From assembly GCA_964430295.1 (NCBI GenBank), contig CAYSEV010000012.1, positions 1 through 29,281 of the forward strand: a DNA stretch of 29,281 nucleotides, in the 5' to 3' direction. The number at the start of each line of letters is the position of its first letter. Within the stretch, counting starts at the first letter, position 1. Of this stretch, positions 20,919 to 27,690 are shown one piece after another. The DNA comes from CAYGFH01 sp964430295. Its GTDB lineage: Bacteria; Patescibacteriota; Microgenomatia; UBA10105; UBA927. Under the pieces are notes generated by a model. The model worked only from the letters and a program-made list of their open reading frames with translations, did not search any database and was not told the origin of the DNA. The position numbers were made by a program, and so were the translations under genes.

Positions 20919-20943
20919 TACCATTCATTTGGCTACTTGCGTA

Positions 20944-20977
20944 TTGACATAGACCTATACCTATGGTATAGGTATAG
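20944..20977 (+). promoter_or_regulatory. csoR promoter with overlapping CsoR-type operator
   Basis: TTGACA (20944-20949), 17 bp, then TATAGG (20967-20972). Overlapping the spacer and -10 is a perfect palindrome: CTATACCTAT (20955-20964), GGT, ATAGGTATAG (20968-20977). Its TATACC/GGTATA core resembles the pseudo-palindromes bound by CsoR repressors. The ATG at 20980 is 7 bp past the -10, so the transcript is leaderless. Binding by CsoR would block RNA polymerase. Confidence 0.75.
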
Positions 20978-20979
20978 AT

Positions 20980-21267
20980 ATGTCAATAAAAAAGAATGAT
21001 ACACATAAACAATCAATAATAATTAGCTTCAAGAAAGCTCGTACGTTGCTTGATACCATTATTTCAATGGTTGAGCGAGACGAGTATTGTGTCGATATTA
21101 TGCAGCAAAATCTTGCGGCAATCGGGCTTTTGAAATCTGCCCACGAGCGGGTCATGAAAGATCATCTTGAAACATGCTTTGTGGAAGGGGTGCAAAAGGG
21201 TGGGGCAAAGAGACAACAGGAGTTGATTGAAGAATTGCAATCGCTTATGAAGCTGTATAACAAATAA
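20980..21267 (+). CDS. csoR: CsoR-family copper-sensing repressor
   Basis: An all-helical DNA-binding repressor of the CsoR/RcnR/FrmR family (95 residues). The Cu(I) ligand triad is exact in residue and spacing: Cys37 (DEYCVDIM), His62 and Cys66 (DHLETC), that is C-x24-H-x3-C as in characterised CsoR. It lacks the N-terminal His of RcnR. The N-terminal helix is shorter and less typical (KKARTLLDTIISMVERDEY). It heads the copper cluster, and its own promoter carries a 23-bp palindrome consistent with autorepression relieved by Cu(I). The gene starts leaderless. Confidence 0.88.
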   Translation: MSIKKNDTHKQSIIISFKKARTLLDTIISMVERDEYCVDIMQQNLAAIGLLKSAHERVMKDHLETCFVEGVQKGGAKRQQELIEELQSLMKLYNK

Positions 21268-21292
21268 ACGTGTTTTTATAGAGGGAGGATAT

Positions 21293-21856
21293 ATGAAACA
21301 ACATGTCCATGCCGTATATGTGGCTATAGCATTTTTGATTGGTATTGGTGTAGGTTTCAGTATGACGCCGGAGTACGCACAAATGAAAAAAGAAAAGCAG
21401 GCGCCTATGATGTCCCTCGGTAAAGCTGATGCATATGTGGATCTACGATTTATCGATGGTATGATTGCACATCATTTTGCGGCAATATATTTGGCAACAC
21501 AGGCAAAAGACCAATCAAAGCGCCCTGAGATACAGGCGTTAGCAAATACAATTATAGCAGTTGATACAGAGGGTATAGAAAAACTGTATGTTCAGAAAAA
21601 ATCATGGTTTGATAACTCTAAAAAGATAACGCAATTCGCCAAAGTTAATTTGGGCACTGCAGATGATAAATTTGATCTGCGTTTTATAAATGCTCTCGTT
21701 GCGCATCATGAAGAAGCTATTGATGTTGCCCGCGATATACAAACTAAATCAACCAGAAATGACGTTTTAACACTTTCAGGAGATGTTATCAGAGGATTGA
21801 CCGATGGCATCAAAACACTTACGCAGTGGAGAAAGGAATGGTATGGACTCAACTAA
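21293..21856 (+). CDS. DUF305 protein, membrane-anchored
   Basis: A 187-residue protein with an N-terminal anchor (~8-24) and two DUF305-type repeats, each with a His-His motif: DLRFIDGMIAHHFAAIYLA and DLRFINALVAHHEEAIDVA. DUF305 proteins belong to the ferritin-like group and are often encoded in copper-resistance loci; the paired His residues may bind metal outside the membrane. It has a good SD (GGGAGG), lies 25 bp after csoR and overlaps the copA start by 14 bp, so it belongs to the same operon. Confidence 0.88.
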   Translation: MKQHVHAVYVAIAFLIGIGVGFSMTPEYAQMKKEKQAPMMSLGKADAYVDLRFIDGMIAHHFAAIYLATQAKDQSKRPEIQALANTIIAVDTEGIEKLYVQKKSWFDNSKKITQFAKVNLGTADDKFDLRFINALVAHHEEAIDVARDIQTKSTRNDVLTLSGDVIRGLTDGIKTLTQWRKEWYGLN

Positions 21857-24137
21857 AAAAATCGTTTTACCAGTCAGAGGCATGCACTGTGCGAGCTGTG
21901 CAACTATCATATCAAAGCGTCTAAAAAAACTGCCCGGTATAGCAGATGCATCAGTAAATATTGCTACTGAACAGGCAACGATATCCTATGACCCTATTGT
22001 TACTACAGTTTCTGCAATGAACGAATCAATAACCCCGTTAGGCTATACGCTCCTGGAAGTACCAAAAAAAGATATACATAATAATGATGCGAAAGCAGAC
22101 GGTATGAATCATGTTAATCACTCAGATTCCGATGATGATCTGGAACATGCGTATACCGAAATGCAGCAGACGTTACCCTTTGCTGTACTCATATTTATTG
22201 CTATGTTATGGGAAATTTCCTCAATTGTGTTTCCCGCGATACCGCCTTTACCCATCCCAATGTCTTTTTTTACATTTATACTTGCTGTCCTTTCCACGGG
22301 TGTGATATTTGGGCCGGGAATGCAATTTATTCGGGCAATCGGCAACTTCATTTCATACAAAGTTGCAAATATGGATACGCTTATCGGAATCGGTACGCTC
22401 ATGGCGTATTCATACTCAATGATCCGAAGTATATTTCCCCAATCACTTTCCACATTGAGGTTTGATGAAACAGTGTATTTTGATGTGGTCGTCGTGGTTA
22501 TCGGGTTTATCAAATTGGGAAAATATCTTGAACTTCGTTCAAAGCGAAAAACAGGAGAGGCTTTGAAAAAACTCATGCAACTTCAGGCAAAGACGGCGGT
22601 TGTAAAGCGGGGAACTGCAGAAATAGAAATTCCGATTGAAGATGTTCAGGTTGGAGATATTATGCTAGTTAAGCCCGGAAGTGCCATCCCTCTTGACGGT
22701 GATGTGTTGTCAGGCGATTCATCTGTGGACGAATCTATGGTGACAGGAGAATCTATCCCAGTTGATGTGTCGAAAGGATCGCACGTTATCGGCGCTACCA
22801 TGAATTTACATGGAGCATTGCACGTACGCGTTACACGGGCAGTGTCAGACACCGTTCTGTCACGTATTATGACGTTGGTGTCACAGGCACAAGGATCAAA
22901 GGCAGCAATAGAGAAAATAGTGGACAGGGTGTCAGGCATATTTGTACCCACTGTGCTTGGGATTGCTCTATTTTCTTCGATTGTATGGGTAGTTATAGGT
23001 TCTCAGTATATGCCTCTTACACAGGCAATTGTTTATGCCATCACCGCGTGTGTGGGCATTCTTGTCATCGCATGTCCGTGTGCCCTTGGGTTGGCCACAC
23101 CGACCGCTATTATCGTGGCAGTAGGCAGGGCGGCCGGAATGGGGATACTTATAAAAGATGCGGATAGTTTGGAAAAACTACATAGTGTTACGGCCGTTGT
23201 GATGGACAAAACGGGAACGATTACATACGGAAAACCTGTGGTAACTGACATACAACCATTTGGAAAGGTAACAGAAAAAGCTCTCATGAACATATTGAGT
23301 TCGCTTGAATCCAATTCTGAACATCCGCTGGCTCATGCAATAATTTCATATGCGACAGAGCACCATATTGAATTGGAAGAAGTAAAAAAATTTACGGCTC
23401 TTGGTGGCCGTGGTGTGCACGGTGAAATTGGCGGAGTGAGGTACATGGCAGGGAATGCGGCATATATGCGGGAATCCGGAGTGTCTATCACAGGTCATAA
23501 TAGTATCGATTTTACCAGCCAAGGAAAAACACCTTTGTTTGTGGCAAAGGGAAAGACATTGCTGGGTGTCGTATATGTGGCTGATAGTGTAAAAGAAGAT
23601 GCATTGAAATCTGTTGAAGCGCTCAAAAAACTTGGGATAGAAGTGATTATGGCGACAGGAGATGAACAGCATACAGCCGGTTACATAGCCGGTCAGGTGG
23701 GTATTTCAAGAATTGAAGCGCATGTTGACCCTCAAAAAAAATATGAAATAGTACGGTCATTACAAAAAGAAGGACATATTGTTGCCATGGTAGGGGATGG
23801 GATAAATGATGCACCCGCGATTGCCGCTTCCGATGTAGGAATCGCTATGAGCACAGGGACTGATGTGGCAATCAGTACAGCGAATATTACGTTGCTTCAT
23901 GGAGACATAGCAAAAGTTACCCACGCCATAGCATTGTCCAGAAAAACGATGCGTATTATTAAGGAAAATCTCTTTTGGGCTTTTATCTATAATATTGTAG
24001 GTATTCCATTGGCTGCCGGCATGTTATATCCGTTTACGGGTGTATTTTTGAGCCCCGCGTTTGCCGGGCTTGCTATGGCGGGCAGTAGTGTCTCTGTTGT
24101 AACAAATTCACTACGACTAAAACGTATAAAGATATAG
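21843..24137 (+). CDS. copA: Cu(I)-exporting P1B-1-type ATPase
   Basis: Exports Cu(I) from the cytosol using ATP. 764 residues from the ATG at 21843, which follows GAAAGGAA; an ATG at 21804 lies inside the DUF305 gene and is not used. There is one N-terminal HMA domain with GMHCASC (Cys16, Cys19), then a His/Asp-rich linker (~80-105). The metal-path motif is Cys411-Pro-Cys413, the actuator has TGES, and the phosphorylated Asp455 is in DKTGT. SEHPLAHA is the nucleotide-binding HP motif and GDGINDAPA follows. The last helices hold YNIVGIPLAAG and MAGSSVSVVTNSLRL, the YN and MxxSS signatures of copper specificity. It is under the CsoR promoter. Confidence 0.96.
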   Translation: MDSTKKIVLPVRGMHCASCATIISKRLKKLPGIADASVNIATEQATISYDPIVTTVSAMNESITPLGYTLLEVPKKDIHNNDAKADGMNHVNHSDSDDDLEHAYTEMQQTLPFAVLIFIAMLWEISSIVFPAIPPLPIPMSFFTFILAVLSTGVIFGPGMQFIRAIGNFISYKVANMDTLIGIGTLMAYSYSMIRSIFPQSLSTLRFDETVYFDVVVVVIGFIKLGKYLELRSKRKTGEALKKLMQLQAKTAVVKRGTAEIEIPIEDVQVGDIMLVKPGSAIPLDGDVLSGDSSVDESMVTGESIPVDVSKGSHVIGATMNLHGALHVRVTRAVSDTVLSRIMTLVSQAQGSKAAIEKIVDRVSGIFVPTVLGIALFSSIVWVVIGSQYMPLTQAIVYAITACVGILVIACPCALGLATPTAIIVAVGRAAGMGILIKDADSLEKLHSVTAVVMDKTGTITYGKPVVTDIQPFGKVTEKALMNILSSLESNSEHPLAHAIISYATEHHIELEEVKKFTALGGRGVHGEIGGVRYMAGNAAYMRESGVSITGHNSIDFTSQGKTPLFVAKGKTLLGVVYVADSVKEDALKSVEALKKLGIEVIMATGDEQHTAGYIAGQVGISRIEAHVDPQKKYEIVRSLQKEGHIVAMVGDGINDAPAIAASDVGIAMSTGTDVAISTANITLLHGDIAKVTHAIALSRKTMRIIKENLFWAFIYNIVGIPLAAGMLYPFTGVFLSPAFAGLAMAGSSVSVVTNSLRLKRIKI

Positions 24138-24157
24138 ATTCCCGCCTTCGCGGGAAT
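24138..24157. repeat. dRS3-like 20-bp palindrome
   Basis: ATTCCCGC, loop CTTC, GCGGGAAT: a perfect 8-bp stem that begins immediately after the copA stop codon. It fits the ATTCCC-N8-GGGAAT pattern of Neisseria dRS3 and of similar elements scattered in many bacterial genomes. It may also act as an mRNA hairpin between copA and the next gene. Confidence 0.75.
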
Positions 24158-24173
24158 GACATATACTGAAACT

Positions 24174-25205
24174 ATGAATACAATTTGGTTGGCATTTTTA
24201 GCAGGACTGACAACTGGTGGGATTTCCTGTCTTGCTGTACAAGGTGGGTTGTTAACCTCATCTCTCACTGGTTCTGAATCAAATAATGAAACAGATGGGG
24301 TACCACGTCGATTGAATAAGTGGGCACATGTAAGCATCTTTCTTCTGGCAAAATTAGTTGCGTATACAATTGTTGGTTTTCTGTTGGGATTACTTGGATC
24401 GTCACTCACATTATCACCGAAACTACTTGGGAGCGTTCAAATCGTTGTTGGTTTGTTCATGCTTGCGACAGCAGCGCGTCTATTGGATTTGCATCCAATA
24501 TTTCGATATGCTGCATTTCAACCACCTAAATGGGTATATAGGCTTCTGAAGCGTCAAAGTGTGAATGCCTCAGTATTTACTCCGGCGGTTCTTGGGGTAC
24601 TTACCATATTAATGCCGTGTGGTGTGACCCAGGCTACTATGGCGATTGCAGTTGCAAGTGGTAATCCGTTGATGGGTGCTGCCATTATGGGTGCGTTTGT
24701 CCTAGGGACAAGTCCGATCTTTTTTGCGCTGGGAGCATCCATCGCCGAATTGTTACAGAGACGTGCATTTGTCTATATTGCTGCCTGTATTGTTGCCATA
24801 TTTGGTGTTGTCTCAATTAATGGAGGATTAGGACTTCGTGGTTCACTATATACAATACAAAATTTATATAAAGTGGCAACGGCTGATGTTTCATCGTTTA
24901 CAGTTGGAGAGACCGCTCCCGTAGTTGGTACAAATGGTTTTCAGGAAGTGCGCATACGCGTGTCTGATAGCGGATATACCGCTTCGTCCAATACACTGAA
25001 GGTTGGTGTTCCAACGCGGGTAATATTGGCTACAGAGCGAACCCGCGGATGCGCTCGGGCGTTTACTGTCCCTGATTACGGTATATCAAAAATATTACCT
25101 GAGACGGGAGAAGAGGTGATAGAATTTACCCCAAAAAAACCCGGAAGATTAGCATATAGTTGTAGTATGGGAATGTATACTGGGGAATTTACCGTGATTA
25201 ATTAA
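24174..25205 (+). CDS. TauE/SafE-type transporter fused to a C-terminal cupredoxin-like domain
   Basis: 343 residues from the ATG at 24174. An ATG at 24156 falls in the palindromic repeat, and neither has a clear SD. Six or so membrane helices form the DsbD/TauE-SafE-like domain, with Cys19 in TTGGISCLAVQGG and the LMPCGVTQATMAIAVASGNPL motif. From about residue 250 an exported cupredoxin-like domain follows, with potential copper ligands Cys293 (TRGCARAF), Cys330, Met332 and Met334 (YSCSMGMYTGEF). Such proteins are typically found beside CopA and HMA genes. Export or maturation of copper or sulfur species is the likely role; the substrate is not readable from sequence. Confidence 0.85.
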   Translation: MNTIWLAFLAGLTTGGISCLAVQGGLLTSSLTGSESNNETDGVPRRLNKWAHVSIFLLAKLVAYTIVGFLLGLLGSSLTLSPKLLGSVQIVVGLFMLATAARLLDLHPIFRYAAFQPPKWVYRLLKRQSVNASVFTPAVLGVLTILMPCGVTQATMAIAVASGNPLMGAAIMGAFVLGTSPIFFALGASIAELLQRRAFVYIAACIVAIFGVVSINGGLGLRGSLYTIQNLYKVATADVSSFTVGETAPVVGTNGFQEVRIRVSDSGYTASSNTLKVGVPTRVILATERTRGCARAFTVPDYGISKILPETGEEVIEFTPKKPGRLAYSCSMGMYTGEFTVIN

Positions 25206-25230
25206 AAATTAAAAGTGAAAAGTGTAAATA
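25203..25230 (+). repeat. 7-bp-period repeat between the TauE fusion and copZ
   Basis: Units TAAAAAT, TAAAAGT, GAAAAGT and a diverged GTAAATA. The array starts at the TAA stop of the TauE fusion gene and ends one base before the CopZ start codon. It shares a 21-base identical stretch with the array inside the thioredoxin reductase gene at 26675. Confidence 0.75.
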
Positions 25231-25231
25231 T

Positions 25232-25432
25232 ATGAAGAAGAAAACATACACTATAGAAGGCATGCATTGCACCAGTTGTGCAATGGTAATTGAGAGTGAT
25301 CTCGAAGATATTGGTGTAAAGGCCACCTGCAGTTACGCAAAACAGACATTGGATGTTGAGTATGATGAATCAAAAATAGCAGAAGAAACAATACGTGAGT
25401 CGGTAAAAAAAAGCGGATATAGTGCAAAATGA
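25232..25432 (+). CDS. copZ: Copper chaperone with one HMA domain (CopZ-like)
   Basis: A 66-residue ferredoxin-like HMA domain delivering Cu(I) to CopA. The metal-binding motif is GMHCTSC (Cys13, Cys16), followed by VIESDLEDIGV and the terminal ESVKKSGYSA helix. An additional Cys at residue 33 is not part of the standard site. It starts directly after a 7-bp-period repeat that replaces a normal SD. Context (copA, CsoR-regulated) makes the copper role likely. Confidence 0.9.
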   Translation: MKKKTYTIEGMHCTSCAMVIESDLEDIGVKATCSYAKQTLDVEYDESKIAEETIRESVKKSGYSAK

Positions 25433-25446
25433 TACGGTGTGAGTTC

Positions 25447-25475
25447 TTGAAAAAGAGAAATGGCAATGATAGAGT
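25447..25475 (+). promoter_or_regulatory. Putative promoter of the thioredoxin genes
   Basis: TTGAAA (25447-25452), a 17-bp spacer and TAGAGT (25470-25475), followed by a long AAGGAGG-type SD (25487-25493). It would allow trxA-trxB expression apart from the copper operon. Confidence 0.4.
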
Positions 25476-25503
25476 AATACATCCTTGAAGGAGGGGAGAT
25501 TAT

Positions 25504-25827
25504 ATGTCAGATATTGTTATAACAGATACAAATTTTGAGGGTGAAGTTATTAAATCGACCAAGCCAGTATTAGTTGATTTTTGGGCTGTATGGTGCGGAC
25601 CATGCCAAATGCAAGGGCCAATCGTTGAAGAGATTGCAACAGAGTTTGCAGGAAAAGCAGTCGTAGGCAAAATGAACGTAGATGAAAATCCATCTGTGCC
25701 ACAACAATTCGGCATTATGAGTATTCCTACTCTGATGATCTTTAAAGACGGTCAGGTTGTAAAACAATTTGTCGGTGTTCAAAGTAAAGCAACACTGGCG
25801 GCAGAACTTAATAAACTGCTTAGTTAA
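25504..25827 (+). CDS. trxA: Thioredoxin
   Basis: A 107-residue thioredoxin, about the size of E. coli TrxA, without signal peptide, so cytosolic. The active site is WCGPC (Cys34 and Cys37) in VDFWAVWCGPCQMQGP. The cis-proline loop is MSIPTLMIFKDG and the VDENP strand is typical. A strong SD (GAAGGAGGGG) precedes it. It lies directly before thioredoxin reductase, separated by an inverted 7-bp-period repeat that runs from its TAA stop to the next ATG. Confidence 0.96.
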   Translation: MSDIVITDTNFEGEVIKSTKPVLVDFWAVWCGPCQMQGPIVEEIATEFAGKAVVGKMNVDENPSVPQQFGIMSIPTLMIFKDGQVVKQFVGVQSKATLAAELNKLLS

Positions 25828-25888
25828 AAGGAAAAGTGTAAAGTGAAAAATATATAGATAATTTTACATTTTTCATTTTAAATTTTAT
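25825..25888. repeat. 7-bp-period repeat, inverted arms, between trxA and trxB
   Basis: The left arm has units GAAAAGT, GTAAAGT, GAAAAAT (25831-25851). The right arm has ATTTTAC, ATTTTTC, ATTTTAA, ATTTTAT (25861-25888), the opposite orientation. The array begins in the trxA TAA stop and ends exactly at the trxB ATG, so trxB has no SD. Confidence 0.75.
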
Positions 25889-26848
25889 ATGTCTATGTAC
25901 GATGTGATTATCATAGGATCGGGTCCAGCAGGGTATACAGCGGCGCTGTATACATCTCGTGCATTTCTAAAAACCCTGATTTTAACGGGTGTTCAGCAGG
26001 GAGGGCAGCTTACGACCACAACAGAAATAGAGAATTTCCCCGGCTTTCCAAAGGGTATTTTAGGGCCCCAACTTATGATGGATATGAAGTCTCAGGTTGA
26101 ACGGTTTGGAACGACAATTGAAACTGCGACTGTAAATAGCATAGTGAAAGATGAAAAACGCAATATATTTACAATAACAGCAGATGGAAAAACGTATGAA
26201 GGAAAAACAGTGATTATCGCAACAGGAGCTTCCGCTATGTATTTGGGACTCCCTTCTGAAGATAAACTTAAAGGAAAAGGTGTATCCGCATGCGCTACGT
26301 GTGATGGATTTTTCTTCCGCGGTAAAGAGGTTGTTGTGTTAGGTGGCGGAGATACTGCGATGGAGGAAGCAAATTTCCTTACAACATTCGCAACAAAAGT
26401 CACGATTATTCACCGGAGAGAAGAGTTTCGCGCAAGCCCTATTATGATTGATCGGGTAAAGAATAATCCTAAGATTTCGCTACTTCTGAACAAAACAGTA
26501 CTGGAAATGGTAGGGGAACAATCAGTAACAGGCATTCGACTTAAAGATACAAAAACGGGTGAAGAAACAGTATATCCGACACAAGGTATATTCCTGGCTA
26601 TCGGACACAAACCGAGTACGGATTTTTTGAAAGGGATTGTAGAACTTGACGAAAAAGGGTATGTACTTACGAATGAAAAATTAAAAGTGAAAAGTGAAAA
26701 ATCTGAGGCGTTAACCGAAACGAGTGTTTCCGGGATTTTTGCCGCAGGGGACTGTGTGGATCATCGCTATCGACAGGCAATCGTTGCAGCAGGGCAGGGA
26801 TGTATGGCCGCTCTTGATGCTCAAAAATATATTGAAGAGCACTCATAA
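25889..26848 (+). CDS. trxB: Thioredoxin reductase
   Basis: A flavoprotein that reduces thioredoxin with NAD(P)H. At 319 residues it has the N-terminal FAD Rossmann motif (IIIGSGPAGYTAALYTSR), the redox-active Cys135-Ala-Thr-Cys138, the second nucleotide motif (VVVLGGGDTAMEEANFL) followed by HRREEFRA, and the C-terminal FAD motif GIFAAGDCVD. HRRxxxR usually indicates NADPH. Near residues 264-272 the sequence NEKLKVKSEKSE is encoded by a 7-bp-period repeat and looks like a surface-loop insertion compared with ordinary TrxB. ATG at 25889 or 25895 could be the start. The next gene begins 1 bp after the stop. Confidence 0.95.
   Translation: MSMYDVIIIGSGPAGYTAALYTSRAFLKTLILTGVQQGGQLTTTTEIENFPGFPKGILGPQLMMDMKSQVERFGTTIETATVNSIVKDEKRNIFTITADGKTYEGKTVIIATGASAMYLGLPSEDKLKGKGVSACATCDGFFFRGKEVVVLGGGDTAMEEANFLTTFATKVTIIHRREEFRASPIMIDRVKNNPKISLLLNKTVLEMVGEQSVTGIRLKDTKTGEETVYPTQGIFLAIGHKPSTDFLKGIVELDEKGYVLTNEKLKVKSEKSEALTETSVSGIFAAGDCVDHRYRQAIVAAGQGCMAALDAQKYIEEHS
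26675..26702 (+). repeat. 7-bp-period repeat inside trxB
   Basis: Four units (GAAAAAT, TAAAAGT, GAAAAGT, GAAAAAT) translated in frame as a Lys/Ser/Glu-rich loop between the NADPH domain and the GIFAAGD motif. It shares 21 identical bases with the intergenic array at 25203. Confidence 0.7.
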
Positions 26849-26849
26849 T

Positions 26850-27560
26850 ATGGATCGTCCAAAACCTCAAAAATACCAAGCCGTTATAGAAAAAAAAGAA
26901 CAACTCACAGAGTTTGTGTATCTGGTCACGTTCAAACTTACAGAACCATCTCAGATTGCATTTTTAGCCGGACAGACGTTCATGTTAAACGTTGATAAGG
27001 GTATCAATAGGACTATGTCAATTGCCTCACCTCCTTCGGAAACACAATCTATTCTAATGTGCCACGACGTGTCTCCAAACGGACCGGGAAGTCATTGGAC
27101 TCTCTCACATGGTGTAGGGGATACTGCTACATTTATGGCACCGCTTGGCATGTTTGTCCTTGATAAAGAAAGCCATAGAAGAAAAATATTGGTGGCAACT
27201 GGCACAGGGGTTGCTCCGTACAGGTCTATGTTGCTCGATTACCTTTCCCAAGACGGTAGCGATGATATAACCCTCTATTGGGGCATGCGGCATGAAGAAG
27301 ATCTCTATTGGGTTGATGAATTTCAGGAACTTTCAATCAAGTATCCGAATTTCCGGTTTGTTATCTGCCTTTCTCAACCCTCCTCGTCGTGGCAGGGAGC
27401 GAAAGGAAGAGTGACCGCGCATGTTGTGCAGGAAGAACTCAATATTGAACGCTCTGATATTTATCTCTGTGGTAATCAACATATGATCAAAGATATGGAA
27501 GTCCAATTAAAAGATAAACAGGTACCCCTTCATCAGATCTTCAAAGAATTATATTTTTAA
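26850..27560 (+). CDS. Ferredoxin/flavodoxin-NADP reductase-like FAD/NAD(P) oxidoreductase
   Basis: A 236-residue two-domain flavoprotein of the FNR superfamily. The start at 26850 is 1 bp after the trxB stop; the longer frame overlaps trxB. The FAD barrel has Arg54-Thr-Met-Ser57-Ile-Ala (RxxS motif) and the NAD(P) domain has ATGTGVAPYRSML (~116-127), YWGMRHEEDLYW and YLCGNQHMIKDM. It lacks the C-terminal [2Fe-2S] Cys motif of hydrogenase gamma and dihydroorotate-dehydrogenase electron-transfer subunits. It could move electrons between NAD(P)H and ferredoxin, or serve the two-subunit hydrogenase elsewhere in the window; the second idea is speculative. Confidence 0.88.
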   Translation: MDRPKPQKYQAVIEKKEQLTEFVYLVTFKLTEPSQIAFLAGQTFMLNVDKGINRTMSIASPPSETQSILMCHDVSPNGPGSHWTLSHGVGDTATFMAPLGMFVLDKESHRRKILVATGTGVAPYRSMLLDYLSQDGSDDITLYWGMRHEEDLYWVDEFQELSIKYPNFRFVICLSQPSSSWQGAKGRVTAHVVQEELNIERSDIYLCGNQHMIKDMEVQLKDKQVPLHQIFKELYF

Positions 27561-27618
27561 CTTCGCATGGATTTTGCCTATGCTAACGACTATAGTATAT
27601 GTCTCTGTTTGTCTCGAC

Positions 27619-27660
27619 TTTGTCATGACAAAACCAATGGAGAAGCGTATGCTGTATAGT
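27619..27660 (+). promoter_or_regulatory. Palindrome and -10 region upstream of glutamate dehydrogenase
   Basis: A perfect 14-bp palindrome TTTGTCATGACAAA (27619-27632) lies 22 bp upstream of TATAGT (27655-27660). No good -35 box exists at 16-18 bp, so the palindrome may be an activator or repressor site. An AAAGGAG SD lies before the ATG at 27691. Confidence 0.45.
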
Positions 27661-27690
27661 TGTTAGTGCTTTTAAAAGGAGAACATACCC

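Noticed and set aside
23987..24409. Minus-strand frame containing VIPAKAGI
   Set aside because: This peptide is the well-known translation of the ATTCCCGCCTTCGCGGGAAT palindrome. The frame is antisense to copA and the TauE fusion.
26850..27560. FNR-like flavoprotein as hydrogenase gamma subunit
   Set aside because: It lacks the C-terminal [2Fe-2S] cysteine motif and is linked to thioredoxin reductase, 11 kb from the hydrogenase genes on the other strand. Kept only as a remote possibility.
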